Under the pieces are notes generated by a model. The model searched no databases. It saw only the letters and a program-made list of their open reading frames with translations, and had not been told where the DNA came from. The position numbers and the translations under genes were made by a program. This document shows positions 24,401-29,110 of a stretch of 64,000 nucleotides of DNA, piece by piece. The stretch is taken from contig NC_087062.1 of the NCBI RefSeq assembly GCF_963678635.1, positions 82,296,012 through 82,360,011 of the forward strand, given 5' to 3'. Within the stretch, counting starts at the first letter, position 1; each line of letters starts with the position of its first letter. This DNA is from Symsagittifera roscoffensis (lineage: Eukaryota > Xenacoelomorpha > Acoela > Convolutidae).

Positions 24401-25250
24401 CTCACAATTGCCTGTCGTCTGTTCGCAGGTGTATTTTGGGGTATTCTGGGTCTGGTCACAAACGAATGTTACCCAACAGTGCTTAGAGCTCAAGCGCATG
24501 GAGTAGCAAACATGATTGCAAGGATTTCAAGTAAGTTGGATTTTAAGCAGCAGTTTTGATTTTTATCTCCCCCCTCCTCACCTCACATGAGCATCAGTTT
24601 TATGGTGTAAGGAGAAGGTTCACGTCTTTAGGTATGGCGACAAAAATTGTTTGTCATGAACTGAATAGTCCGCATTCCAACTTTTGAACCAATCGCAAAA
24701 TGTGAGCAAAAAAATTACCAGTTAAAATTGGCTGGTGGGGGAAAAGAAAAAAAGCCGCGGTTGGCATTTGGTCGGAACAATGAAAAATACCACAAATATT
24801 TTCCCCTGATGACAAAATATCTCATAATTACTATCTTAGAAAAATAATCCTAAATTTCAAGGGTTGATTATTTGATATTTTTATTAATCTATACTTTTAT
24901 AAATTTTTCGTGCGTGCATGTGTTTGTTTGTGAGATCCCAAAAACTAGAGAAGGAATTTTTTTCTGATAAAAACGTTGAATGACTACAAATGATGGTTTC
25001 AGTTTGCGCAGTGACAGTGATGGGTATGATTCCTCAGAAGATTCTAGTGGCAATCGTGACCGTCGCTCTGACAGTGGTCATAGTGGCCATAAATCTCCTT
25101 CCCGAGACCCATGGCAAGGACCTGCCGACAACTATTGAAGAATTCACCACTTTCTGCAACAGCGAGTCACTCAGAATAAAACCAACACGTGCAAAAAAGA
25201 GAAAACGAACTCTAGATGACGATCTTGTCTATGTCACTGAGCAGTTGTAA
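128..25250 (+). CDS. SLC22-type organic ion transporter, 3' part of a split gene
   Basis: This is a polytopic plasma-membrane transporter of the major facilitator superfamily, SLC22-like. Visible exons are 128-400, 2388-2529 (or 2537), 21908/21916-22107, 24243-24530 and 25003-25250; the N-terminal exons lie left of the window. Recognisable pieces in order are the early membrane segments with CYVYLAESMDNRGRAYLG, an ESP-RW segment typical of the large intracellular loop, a Ser-rich linker followed by LWYVWLSISFICY, the RAQAHGVANM segment, and the family signature LPETHGKDLP before a basic tail. Most junctions are phase 1 and join in frame. Two problems remain: exon 2388 seems to carry one extra base, and its join to the next exon is ambiguous. 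Substrate cannot be told from sequence. An 18.9-kb retroelement lies in the intron before 21908. Confidence 0.8.
401..2387 (+). other. Intron with no gene seen; short repeats
   Basis: Intron between the first two visible transporter exons. I see no coding exon. It holds a small repeat built on AACAGTG (about 1807-1868), a C10 run near 1898 and several A/T runs. Open frames on either strand here are short and have no protein-like composition. Confidence 0.5.
2388..2529 (+). CDS. SLC22-like exon with an apparent 1-nt insertion
   Basis: The acceptor is TTTGTGCAG ending at 2387. With phase 1 carried over from the previous exon, the first codons read L-E-S-P, then the frame runs into a stop. If one of the two C bases at 2399-2400 is ignored, the text reads on as R-W-R-Y-T-Q-G-D-D-Y and IAKVNGR, the expected SLC22 loop. 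So there is a one-base insertion, real or from assembly. Two donors are possible: after 2529 (GTAAAA) or after 2537 (GTAAGA, the stronger). Only the 2529 donor joined to an acceptor at 21915 keeps the downstream frame. Confidence 0.6.
2631..2830. mobile_element. MITE-like foldback element
   Basis: The 20-bp ends CATTAATCCCAATGAGACAC (2631-2650) and GTGTCTCATTGAGATTAATG (2811-2830) are inverted repeats with one mismatch. The inner arms also pair: the AGGTTCAATATTA motif occurs in both orientations. The 200-bp unit is therefore almost one imperfect palindrome with no coding capacity. It lies 101 bases left of the large retroelement. I could not settle its target duplication. Confidence 0.6.
2928..2931. 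repeat. Target-site duplication CGTG, left copy
   Basis: CGTG sits directly before the left LTR and again directly after the right LTR at 21840-21843. A 4-bp duplication fits Ty3-type integrases. Confidence 0.85.
2932..3341 (-). repeat. LTR of the large element (its 3' LTR)
   Basis: 410 bp, identical by eye to 21430-21839. It begins TGAGTTAGG and ends GGTTCCA on the + strand. On the element's own strand it has an AATAAA at 3137-3132, a candidate polyadenylation signal, and a 28-nt palindrome at 3199-3226. Confidence 0.93.
3199..3226. repeat. Perfect palindrome in the LTR
   Basis: GTGCTGAAATTAC, two bases, then its exact reverse complement: a 13-bp stem with a 2-nt loop. The same palindrome lies in the other LTR at 21697-21724. 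Confidence 0.85.
3387..3836 (-). pseudogene. Terminal small ORF of the large element, two in-frame TGA
   Basis: A frame of 149 codons between env-distal DNA and the 3' LTR. The first ATG is at 3797. It is broken by TGA at 3674-3672 and TGA at 3485-3483. The encoded text is hydrophilic, with stretches such as FRVRLDFAEKDFIELEQ. No family is recognised. The frame opens right after a TAG (3839-3837) whose AG could be a splice acceptor. The long open frame on the other strand (3394-3870) is probably its shadow. Weakly supported. Confidence 0.3.
3840..4932 (-). other. Non-coding stretch inside the large element
   Basis: About 1.1 kb between the accessory ORF and the terminal ORF. It is T-rich on the + strand. 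GTGGGTTAGGCC occurs twice (about 4027 and 4071). I see no convincing frame. It starts with a strong splice-donor-like site on the minus strand. Confidence 0.4.
4920..4932 (-). promoter_or_regulatory. Candidate splice donor just after the accessory ORF
   Basis: On the minus strand the accessory ORF stop TAA is followed at once by CAG|GTAAGTATG, a near-perfect 5' splice site (GT at 4929-4928). It could splice to the AG before the terminal ORF at 3837. No transcript evidence is available from sequence alone. Confidence 0.35.
4933..6743 (-). CDS. Accessory ORF after env, unknown family, one frame change
   Basis: Two frames make one protein of about 600 codons. The first runs from ATG 6743 to a stop at 5574. 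The second continues in the -1 frame from an A9 run (minus strand, 5659-5651) to TAA at 4933. The first 200 or so residues are rich in Ser, Pro, Thr and Asn, probably disordered. The rest looks globular, with segments such as FLDDDRFANPQ and, near the end, LLWPLLQTENIIRILAKLL. I recognise no domain. The ATG overlaps the stop of the env frame as ATGA, which points to coupled translation. The frame change may be programmed slippage or a mutation. Function unknown. Confidence 0.6.
5651..5659 (-). other. A9 run where the accessory ORF changes frame
   Basis: The minus strand reads CAG, nine A, TTTC. In the upstream frame the codons are GAA AAA AAA ATT; the coding text continues in the -1 frame as AAT TTC ATT. 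A AAA AAA is a possible slippery heptamer, but a one-base length error in the run would look the same. Confidence 0.5.
6740..9358 (-). pseudogene. Env-like surface glycoprotein, two in-frame stops
   Basis: An 873-codon frame from ATG 9358 to TGA 6740, interrupted by TAA at 8602-8600 and TGA at 7066-7064. It starts with a hydrophobic signal-like segment (MYILEILMFLQLLFLIT). A Cys-containing ectodomain with N-glycosylation sites follows, then two hydrophobic segments around codons 695-760 that should anchor it, then a tail of about 107 codons after the second stop. The region with RCYKRIPIFY, VPCG, YYLLTPYP and GIYSKSDI resembles, from my family knowledge, the class III glycoproteins of chuviruses that LTR elements have captured. 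That assignment needs a profile search. The tail is supported by its exact in-frame run to an ATGA overlap with the next gene. Role by position: membrane fusion or cell exit. Confidence 0.7.
9346..10787 (-). pseudogene. Broken membrane plus Ser/Pro/Gln-rich ORF before env
   Basis: One frame opens at 10787 and runs to 9807 with stops TGA 10676-10674, TAA 10490-10488 and TAA 10013-10011. The coding text then continues in the -1 frame to TAG 9348-9346, overlapping the env start by 13 bases. The first part holds two strongly hydrophobic segments (FFLLFVIFITFLSSLILT and ITFALATILLILFL). The middle is rich in Ser, Gln, Pro and Thr. The last 150 codons are more ordinary, including LDWNTFTAPPPLFGQNQ and QYRQDIHEDIRAHN. 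There is no ATG near the start. It may be one type of membrane protein or two genes fused by my reading. Family unknown. Confidence 0.45.
10765..10905 (-). CDS. Possible 46-aa hydrophobic peptide
   Basis: ATG at 10905 opens 46 codons, almost all hydrophobic after residue 17 (IIFLFDIIEPFVIILIIFC). It overlaps the membrane ORF in another frame. Too short to judge by sequence alone; the hydrophobicity could reflect T-rich DNA. Confidence 0.25.
   Translation of the reverse strand: MLFSQSVTIIITNLKQFFTILKTFIIFLFDIIEPFVIILIIFCIIF
10906..11498 (-). other. Gap between pol and the small membrane ORFs
   Basis: No coding frame recognised. The 15-mer TACTTTAGGCTAATT (+ strand) occurs at 11104 and again at 11135, a 31-bp spacing. 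The stretch may hold a splice acceptor or other signal for env expression; I cannot point to one. Confidence 0.35.
11499..14780 (-). CDS. Pol, main part: RT, RNase H, integrase
   Basis: Continues the RT frame after a TAG at 14783-14781; the first Met is at 14717. In order it shows RT with TADMNSAYNQMPLDE and catalytic YLDD, RNase H beginning YAMCDASNFGIGAALL, and integrase. The integrase zinc finger is an HHCC set (H..H in ISHTQNIKGHSG, C..C in CNDCIVCQ). The catalytic Asp, Asp, Glu lie in SFDTKGP, VTDNGTEF and NGLVEGMNRSL. A GPYQI segment and a Lys-rich tail end the protein. These motifs look intact. It would copy element RNA into DNA and insert it. The order is Ty3-type. The 593-bp space to the next frame is unusual for simple Ty3 elements. 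Confidence 0.9.
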   Translation of the reverse strand, partial: PIEPIQVILTKINGKYFTTADMNSAYNQMPLDEQSRRLTQFVIGNQQYEFNRLFYGISIGPAAFSAFMSKIFRPLILKKNAITYLDDVFMQSQTKEEMFNVLEQYHQILQNENLKAAPDKSHFFLTRVKFLGHNIERKTITPLKSRIDAIQKLQPPTNKKKIQEFLGMLNFLSKYVYKMQLYLRPFYNILRQQNNFEWNTEHQARFEEIKKILTEQISNTIPDSNQPFYAMCDASNFGIGAALLQSHNGTNKMNLISANSRLFTQAELRLSTLMRECTAIIYTLTEYEFLILGSKHPTVLFTDHKPIIFLFTQKSNPNHRVYRFQLILMKFPNLHIVWTAGKNLALPETLSRNMPPELLTRKTTVEIPKNIKFYLAKNETSPRLECKYAVKTDVEQSQINNLQHFPLYLDCQNNHYEVDLLGTSTFKPIPYSQWIKNNTQQKRVKQHSHKKDLFPLIEKENLTDKINLSGPQTNDSKYTINQTFDLHDPLDTIPLSKLEIENIFLPPTKTITISTLKQYQNLDPVIRQLKSWHKYKTKPVKADTTILGNKTLLRYFRKFNNTTINENTDLLEYKLNESTVPCLPLSMILIAFNISHTQNIKGHSGSEKTYSNFIQNFYFPNAPIWIKVLCNDCIVCQLNKPYPNQKQIAQKQDFKGQSLYFNHRISFDTKGPISPSSEGNYYIMVIVDAFTHYVALNPVPHCNAYYAYTTLFEHWIAKFGLREILVTDNGTEFINNEIITLCHLYNIKHKPRTSHAPWTNGLVEGMNRSLQEYLRCIINGNDTKYTEWSADVKLFPLAYNSQITTTLGMSPYEMVFNQKPRKPIMFTANSHKNAQGYCQPNKDSICYNLPLHTHDEDHFHHPRILKLASGTHTEWILNRDKKHNEIYQKVTKRLLQRQNINEQINSRFTPASDLKIGTFVLIPNFNTQKGISKKLQPLRKGPYQIIAKPTDVTYKITDSDKKEIVQHRNNLLPYYPKEYALRELTQLYSFTGLQVIQNDPHTENTTKEQKDFHLKNQITKSTTTKNNTKNLDQNTSQKERKNRKMTEQIIPQEQIDKSEQRESSRLRNQPRKNYKLFIPQSKILKKVEFQKQP
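14781..15575 (-). CDS. Pol, N-terminal part: linker and start of RT
   Basis: 264 codons from ATG 15575; the frame is open from 15590. It lies +1 relative to the Gag-protease frame and overlaps its end by up to 74 bases. The last 90 residues are the fingers of the RT, with KVPIHLHDKVNRLLDIL, NPVIILAKGE and VLDARYLNSLID. It ends at TAG 14783-14781, in frame with the rest of Pol, so the RT is split by one stop codon. Trp is the residue I would expect at this place from related polymerases. Confidence 0.85.
   Translation of the reverse strand: MIKNKTNNNSICQILNSNHNFFKITISSRKYLKNSNSDIISLHVYNNTPYQVTLPLGFLGDCETNATISPIYEKAYRVNNILQLLDICQFTILNEELSINNIISNEKRNTDYFTKTPYFKPTFNINNYTENQQKFLTMFNFQHSQITQDEFEKLAKQLIKYSSVYATSKFDVGKISSSLHLPLKPDAVFKKQRASKVPIHLHDKVNRLLDILEQYNIISPVNKEEQPKGNTFINPVIILAKGESLKIVLDARYLNSLIDESKCN
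15517..15590 (-). other. Overlap where Gag-protease changes to Pol frame
   Basis: The Gag-protease frame ends at TAA 15519-15517. The Pol frame opens after TAA 15593-15591. Pol is read one base forward (+1, or -2). The overlap contains AAAAAAC and several A-rich codons where slippage could happen. Which codon is used cannot be told from one copy. Confidence 0.6.
15517..17811 (-). CDS. Gag (C-terminal half) and aspartic protease
   Basis: 764 residues that follow the TGA at 17814-17812 in the same frame. The first 150 are the rest of a Ty3-type capsid (LDGAAQKWFSVLPIEIKSNW). A CCHC zinc knuckle, C-N-Y-C-x4-H-x4-C, comes near residue 200. Then there is a long low-complexity stretch rich in Asn, Arg, Ser and Tyr, likely an RNA-binding disordered region. 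The protease follows, with LIDSGAES and HNIIGIPFI. Gag packages RNA; the protease cuts the polyprotein. The low-complexity stretch is much longer than usual. Confidence 0.87.
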   Translation of the reverse strand: MHRRTALIQTTLDGAAQKWFSVLPIEIKSNWKRFTQEFSKMFDSERNKQQQRVLCNEIRRLPNKTIKQLAVRIETLVRKAYSLNTHDYKNTKMTEILMMTLTPQLRKIAIKKRASHPSSIREPDLDFRKLVDKLEQAEVTMKLEETENLKLQYVNRIETNTTSINNIQESDTDLVEKITEILNIYEKHPNFKGKPSFKKWCNYCRRYGHSISECRQKQQDNQNKPQKYKEPNKSFYQYMKKDQNLPNKTVYSNNSSGKPLPNNTNYTRNQSPYNSSYRGRSPERRNTQNSSQNHYNRPNSRNNYSRSNSNTTQFVPRSNSQSRNNYYPNNQSRNSSYNRNRNYSNNRNRSYSNNRNQNYPNNRSRNNSYNRSNYNRPNNNYQNKSRNNSQNRHSSYNNRYRNYSQSPHRNNNHYNNSNNRHRSSTPKHQRNINQVQSNPETTSDPPGIDDTVNDMLQLNQINCESSDSESETENTISINMIAVENDYEPIIYEQPFSSHIYENQSELLHNYYIEPIHSTPTTQKTNEINTTNQPNENDKTKCLNTNHIYQNIQKEQPKEKIWTIPFLLESPRSKEFQPPDLEIDFLIDSGAESNIINIPTWNEIKTLHPKLTPLETSSKLATAQGSTLVNYGKIQLFLLPTRTMEQNKILTKPFKQIFHITDIKHNIIGIPFISKYIPTINILNSKILIKDKYTKAKDTSLTFFQRLNKQPPFFSKFYPIYNQQRKHLKPLSGNIYNFSIKQVHQYDKKQNKQQLYMSDFEFKP
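17812..19743 (-). CDS. Gag, long N-terminal part, ends at TGA inside capsid
   Basis: 643 residues from ATG 19743. The N-terminal 280 look globular, begin with an acidic stretch (EESPDDDDI) and have no family I recognise. Residues 300-590 are rich in Thr, Asn, Gln and Pro with QQQNP repeats. The last 40 (KPLMVFTGTDPEYSVEDYLNA) start the Ty3-type capsid fold, which continues beyond the TGA in the same frame (15517-17811). The stop therefore cuts the capsid domain. Either it is read through, or this copy is broken. The long extension before the capsid is unusual for Ty3 Gag. The ATG overlaps the end of ORF1 by 26 bases. Confidence 0.8.
   Translation of the reverse strand: MSSTHTPGEESPDDDDIFPFIVDATTDRGQHIFCKNLLLNLFEPGISPCKTEFPDVKIKRQIIDHYLKDICNLTQQYGIYSIEFNSPNQNHSKYVIQTDDLDLEFSKVFSEYIKSIQYNNSQRANSIFTNEVFAIIYSYISILENEIPITNVSPTETSKHIRVRHEITLLSSFLNIIKENFTKDEVSQHTKKHDLQKILAWFIIDYFTHNIDLISQARKNFRPQNSNDDTAITEQSDYVWDPEWSHPAFINFPQSISSQAISTISYVRDYVRVIPLTIDATPLNYNTFLPDMQNNSLNSTVIHNENLNGTRNLTQQDIQTPSHFINEEIVHTTTTQQSISPIRPNLTTPRNTNPSQTQVTLQSTVKPSVAPKYSHMDYQTYRPMTIPSKTRKTFTRNNFAEHNYNYTHPSKTNYPPRKNFNNYTRSRNWDNPMAQTNSVNFQTNLHPSQDRSENYPFFQQNKNKKQTSYQMDYLSSDDDFLQPDIFAPYNQEYRGQGVQKPHTNHRIFSPQPIDRQNQQPIQQQNPINTQYFQQIQQQNPMITHSYQPTQMQNEIPLPYYLQQHEITRNQLSNFSQMPNAAESLQMTMNPYLMGGSSITSNKPLMVFTGTDPEYSVEDYLNAVTANLILNIGPEPINIPLHQN
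19718..20185 (-). CDS. ORF1, basic 155-aa protein before gag
   Basis: ATG at 20185, TGA at 19718. The protein is rich in Lys and Arg, with clusters such as TKRQTLKRKIITKQRQITRKR and KRGKRRIKKQYKHK, and two Ser-Glu-rich acidic patches (ESETSSLDE and SDSETTSNSS). It overlaps the gag start by 26 bases in another frame. It could bind nucleic acid or be a regulatory protein, by composition only. No family recognised. Confidence 0.6.
   Translation of the reverse strand: MSFKNLGNKQTIVLHNCEIDNKKYVLVITPHTQTVGYIRTKRQTLKRKIITKQRQITRKRFSKNRNAFSESETSSLDELYKLKESIDKTCPIHDQLYFSDSETTSNSSKRGKRRIKKQYKHKPVHLYNWNQPIRHIDNYILTVIKRKNELNPHPR
20186..21108 (-). repeat. Leader of the large element with internal repeats
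   Basis: Untranslated leader. A motif built on GGGTTGG, GA, TA and ATCGA recurs near 20290, 20402 and 20625. Two copies of GATCCAAGGA-G-GCCTTGATGAT followed by TTTTAAATTTAA lie near 20700 and 20761, a 61-bp spacing. Such leader repeats could serve RNA folding or packaging; this is inference. Confidence 0.5.
21109..21342 (-). CDS. Small Arg-rich ORF in the leader
   Basis: 77 codons from ATG 21342. The frame stays open upstream almost to the primer-binding site, giving about 105 codons. The text is Arg- and Leu-rich (LIEMSLRLNRSKPIFRTIR, ARRPRTRDDIRQSRN). No family recognised. It could be a short upstream ORF that regulates translation, or a separate small protein. Confidence 0.35.
   Translation of the reverse strand: MLHDDNLIEMSLRLNRSKPIFRTIRELPGIARRPRTRDDIRQSRNLPYSYMKVRQKPTQTFVFRILLAMNLDFHLQT
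21411..21427 (-). promoter_or_regulatory. Candidate tRNA primer-binding site
   Basis: On the minus strand, two bases after the 5' LTR, the sequence reads TGGTGCGACCATAAGTC. TGG is the complement of the CCA end of a tRNA. The + strand also shows GTTCGAGAC just before it, like a T-loop. I cannot name the tRNA. Confidence 0.55.
21430..21839 (-). repeat. LTR of the large element (its 5' LTR)
   Basis: Same 410 bp as 2932-3341; I compared them block by block and found no difference. This is the promoter-side LTR because the genes read leftward from it. I could not place a TATA box with confidence. Confidence 0.93.
21697..21724. repeat. Perfect palindrome, second LTR copy
   Basis: Same 28-nt palindrome as at 3199-3226. 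Confidence 0.85.
21840..21843. repeat. Target-site duplication CGTG, right copy
   Basis: Matches 2928-2931. Confidence 0.85.
21916..22107 (+). CDS. SLC22-like exon (Ser-rich linker and next helix)
   Basis: Encodes a run of Ser and Ala, then LCDLFVNKYTTCTSV and the membrane segment LLWYVWLSISFICYSMVF, as after the central loop of SLC22. The donor (CTAG|GTACAA) after 22107 leaves phase 1 and joins in frame to the next exon. The acceptor may be AG at 21906-21907 or at 21914-21915. Only the second keeps frame with exon 2388-2529. Confidence 0.7.
22108..24242 (+). repeat. Intron with two short tandem repeats
   Basis: No exon seen. A unit of about 62 bp containing CCCCTCATAG-CAAA-AA-GTTCCCT occurs twice (23263-23310 and 23325-23371). 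A second unit with CAGTT-C-TTTCGG and GAAGTGAAGG is duplicated at about 23455-23577. Confidence 0.5.
24243..24530 (+). CDS. SLC22-like exon (three membrane segments)
   Basis: The acceptor is TTTTAG at 24242; G from the previous exon plus AA makes Glu, then VSLNLLLLTIIQRSRRK, matching the E-rich start and Arg-rich loop of this part of SLC22. Two more helices and the RAQAHGVANMIARIS segment follow. The donor is GTAAGT at 24531, phase 1. Confidence 0.8.
24561..24720 (+). repeat. Dispersed repeat, copy 1
   Basis: TTTATCTCCCCCCTCCTCA then ACTCA and GCATCA-TTTT-TGGTGTAA also occur at about 25451-25630, downstream of the gene. The copies are diverged, each about 160-180 bp. Confidence 0.5.
25003..25250 (+). 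CDS. SLC22-like last exon
   Basis: The acceptor is GGTTTCAG at 25002 and joins in phase 1. It encodes two membrane segments, then LPETHGKDLPTTIEEF, the family's end signature, then a basic tail (KPTRAKKRKR) and TAA at 25248-25250. Confidence 0.85.
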
Positions 25251-25266
25251 AACTGAAGAACATCCT

Positions 25267-25279
25267 AATAAACAATAAA
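25267..25279 (+). other. Polyadenylation signals of the transporter gene
   Basis: Two AATAAA hexamers, at 25267 and 25274, 17-24 bases after the stop codon. Confidence 0.7.
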
Positions 25280-25450
25280 AACAGATATATGAAAACAGAA
25301 ATTGTAAATCTCTTGGAATATAATTGTAAATCAAATTCACTTTGTGAATGAGGAGAAACCTAGAGCTTTCAAATAGAGGTCAAAATCCATCAAAAAATGT
25401 AAGCGTGTTTCGGCATTCTTTAATTAATTTGTTTTTTTTTCCTTATTTTG

Positions 25451-25630
25451 ACAAATATTTATCTCTCCCCCCCCTCCTCAACTCACGTATGCATCAATTT
25501 TTTGGTGTAACGAGGGGTCTTACAAGATTAAGTATGGAAATCAAATATATTCGTTTTAGCATAATTAGTCAGCGCGCCAATTTTTGTAGCTATCCAAGAA
25601 TGTGAATAAAATATTACTTGTAAAAATTCG
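25451..25630 (+). repeat. Dispersed repeat, copy 2
   Basis: Diverged copy of 24561-24720. Confidence 0.5.
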
Positions 25631-25744
25631 CTGTGAAAAGGAGGTGAAAAGGAAACAGAGCAGAATATTTTAGATTGAATGGAAAAAAAAACTAATACCC
25701 ACCACTTCTTCTCAAAACATGTTCTCAGAAACTTGTTCTCAGAA

Positions 25745-27670
25745 ACTCTACTCTTTGTGCTATTTTGAGATATCAAGGCAATTTAGGCGACAATACTTAA
25801 TCGATACTGGGCGACAATACTTAAGTGGAAAACGGATGCCAAAAAACGCAATTGTTTTGATTTACGAACTTAATGGTTTATCGCCCCTGTATTCATGTGA
25901 AAATTATGCCTTCAAAAAAGCATTAAGTTTTTAAATCAAAACAAAATAACGACCAGTTGCTGTCGGAATTTCTAAATAAGAAAGAGACAGGTAAATTACA
26001 AATTTTTTTGGGCGCTCTTTTTTCAGGTAAACCTACCTGAAACATTTTGTTTCCGAAAGCTTTTTTTTCACCTTGACGTACTTATTTATATAAGTTTAAA
26101 GATAAATATTTCGAGGCAAACAAAAGTGTAGTATAGCTAAGGCAGCGCAAAATTCACTATCCGTTGAGGTGCTTTGAAGTAACTATTCAGGTATTTTTGA
26201 CTAGACTTTCTCAATGCGAAATTTTTGCTCTTCACCTCACCTATCGCAATTACCATGAAAGCCATCAAAATGCATTTTTTTCTCAATATTTTCAATTTTT
26301 TTGGAATACACTTGCGGATAAAATGAAACCCAAATTCAGGTTTTTTTCTGAAGTGCCTATTTTACAAGACAAAATCGAGGACAACTGGGAGTTTCATCAA
26401 AGTTTTTACAAAGAGCAAGAGAAAATAAATGTTTTTAACAGCATAGGGTTTTGAATGACAATTTGAAAAATTATATGGACAGATTGTAGATTTAATAAAG
26501 CTTTTGATTAGATTTCACAGACAGAGTCAGTAGTTTTATTGGACTTGATTGGTTTCTATGTCTCCACTTTACGCGCGTAAAAGGGCAAATACGAAAACAT
26601 GAGTCACTGGAATTGATATCTACTCAGCCGTTTTGCGGAAAAAATCAACGCCCCTAGCAGATGCATGAAACCAATTTGAACTAAGAGCACAAAAATGTTG
26701 AGTAAAAGCTCTGCGAACATCATAATCTAACTGCATATCAACTAAGTCTTTCAAATTTTCATATCACAAAGATTTGCATGCTAAACTTGACTCTTTGTGC
26801 TATTTTGGGATATCCGTTTCTGGCCGCCGGACCCTAAAACGTTTTTAAAGGCAATTTAGGCGATAGTACTTAATTTTTAGTGGAAAACGCCAGACAAAAA
26901 ACGCAATTGTTTGGATTTAAGAACTTAATCGCCCCTTTCTTGTGAAAATTATGCCTTCAAAAAAAGTATTAAGTTTTTAAATCAAAACAAAATAACAACC
27001 AGTTGCTGTCGGAATTTCTAATTAAGAAAGGGACGAGTAAACTACAAACATTTTTGGCCGTTTTATTTTCAGGTAAATCTACCTGAAACATTTTGCTTCA
27101 AAAAGCTTTTTTTTTTCAGCGTGACGTGTTTATTTTATTATATTTAAAGATAAGTATTTTTTGGCGAATATAAGTTTCGACAGATGTAGTATAGCTAAGG
27201 TACTAGCGAAAAATTCACTATCTGTTGACGTGCTTTGAAGTAACTATTCAGATTTTTTGACAAGATTTTCTCAATGCGAAAACTTTGCTCTTCACTTCAC
27301 CTATCGCAATGACTATGAAAGTCATCAAAAAGCATTTTTTTCTCAACCTTTTCAATTTTTCCAATTACACTAGGGGGAAAAATTAAGCTCCAATTCAGGT
27401 TTTTTCCGAAGTGTCTAAGTTTCAATTCAACATCTAGAACAACAGCACTGGGAGCTTAATCAATATTTTTTACAAAGAGCAAGAGAAAATGACTGTTCTG
27501 ACCTGCATAGGTTGTCGAGTGACAATTTGAAAAATTATATGGACAGAATGTAGATTTTATGAAGTTTTTGATTGAAGTTCATAGACAGAGTCAGTAGTTT
27601 TAAGGGACTTGATTGGTTTGTATGTCCCCACTTCACGCGCGTAACTGGAATTGATATCTACTCAACCTTT
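25745..27670 (+). repeat. Diverged tandem duplication, period about 1,040 bp
   Basis: CTCTTTGTGCTATTTTG-GATATC near 25749 recurs near 26790. In the same order both copies have GTTGCTGTCGGAATTTCTAA (25961 and 27001), GATGTAGTATAGCTAAGG-like text, and GACAGAGTCAGTAGTTTTA (26520 and 27580). No gene is seen in either copy. Confidence 0.65.
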
Positions 27671-27729
27671 TTCAGTGTTGTTGGAAAACTAATTTTATGG
27701 GAGCTTAATTTACACATAAAAGTTTTGTT

Positions 27730-28335
27730 TTATTTTAGTTTTCCATCAGAGATGTAGAAAAAAATAATTACTGCACTAAACAACCAAAAATTTCTGTTAA
27801 GCATTAAAGTGTTGACATAATTTAAATTTTTATTGCCAACATGAAGAACAAGAAATAAACAAAATGGACATGTTTTGAGACTTCTCCCACTATTTTCAAT
27901 TAATTGAATTATATGGGCGTTTTTTGAATTTAATAAATTGGGTTGTTGATGAATTTTTTTTTTCATAATTGATTGGAGTTTTACATCACATGTGTTTGCT
28001 GATTTTGAAAAATTTGTTATTTTCTCTGAATGTTTGCGCAAACATTTCAACGCCCCTATCAGATGCTTCAATCGATATGAACTAGGAGCATAAAAATTTT
28101 GATTGAATACTTTGTGAATGTCAAGAAAACCCAATTTCATTTTTGTTTCATTGTAATGGCGTAATTCTACAGACGGAAATTGTTTGGAGGAGAACTTGTC
28201 GTTAAGAAAATATGTGTCGTGTACTAGAATGCTGATTGATTCTTTTGCGTTAGAATTGTCGACGTTCAACAGTCCAGATGTTTTTGTGGCCCCAAAAATC
28301 TCTGTCAGAATCTTAACAGATGTTTGCTCTCCGAT
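27730..28335 (-). CDS. Unidentified ORF, possibly a transposon remnant
   Basis: A frame of about 200 codons without a clear ATG. The middle has protein-like composition: SVELRHYNETKMKLGFLDI, HLIGALKCLRKHSEKITNF and LKTCPFCLFLVLHVG. No family recognised. A diverged copy of part of it lies at about 26640-26725, so it probably belongs to a repeated element rather than a host gene. Confidence 0.3.
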   Translation of the reverse strand: MGEQTSVKILTEIFGATKTSGLLNVDNSNAKESISILVHDTYFLNDKFSSKQFPSVELRHYNETKMKLGFLDIHKVFNQNFYAPSSYRLKHLIGALKCLRKHSEKITNFSKSANTCDVKLQSIMKKKIHQQPNLLNSKNAHIIQLIENSGRSLKTCPFCLFLVLHVGNKNLNYVNTLMLNRNFWLFSAVIIFFYISDGKLK

Positions 28336-28778
28336 TTATCATTTTACTATTGGTCGTACAATAACAAGCTGTAAATTTCTCCTTTTCATGGAAGTGCCAG
28401 GTGTTTTCTTGATCTTGGTTGACAGAATTTTTGTTTCTATTGACATTGTTTCGGTTTTTCAATAATTTTCCTTCTACTCTTTAATCGATCTTTTTCTATT
28501 CTGTGTTTAGGACTGGATAAATGATTTTTCGAATTGTCTTTCTTTTACTTTCTAAAACTAAAAAAATTTAAAGCTTCTTCCTTCTTGGTTGCTGCAGTAT
28601 GGTTCTCGATAGCTTTTGTAATTTGGAAAAGAAAATTTCCAATAGCAGCTTTTTAATTTTTTTTATTGGTGAATTTCCGGAACGTTTTGAGGTGAAACAT
28701 GTTTTTGATGTTTTGAGGTATATTTTTTATTCTTACTTGATACGTTTTTTAAATAAGTTTTTCTATTGGTTTTCATTT

Positions 28779-29110
28779 CAGACAAACATTTCCTTATCAT
28801 TTTTTTGCTATTAATTTGTTTTTATTTGACCAGTAGAAGTAATCAAAATCAAGATCAGTAGGATTAATCAAGGACCAGTAAGAACCTGATCAGTTGGAAA
28901 TAGTCACCAGTATATCAGATAGCTCTAAATTTCTAATGCCTTGTCGGTAAAAAGGCTACCAAATGAGCAATTCCAATCAAGCCAACTAACCCGTTTTGAG
29001 GATTTGATTTCGGTTCAAAACTTATTTTTATTTTCGAAGTGTTGGTAAAAATTTGTACAATTTTTATCTCCAGTTTTTTAGTTCAACCAAAATTGGGTAA
29101 GATGAGCTTG
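28779..29110 (+). repeat. Dispersed repeat family A, copy 1
   Basis: Shares with 48872-49220 the stretch AGTAGGATTAATCAAGGACC, AGTAAGAACCTGATCAGTTG and AAATGAGCAATTCCAATCAA in the same order. About 330 bp, some 85-90% alike by eye. No coding frame. Confidence 0.7.
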
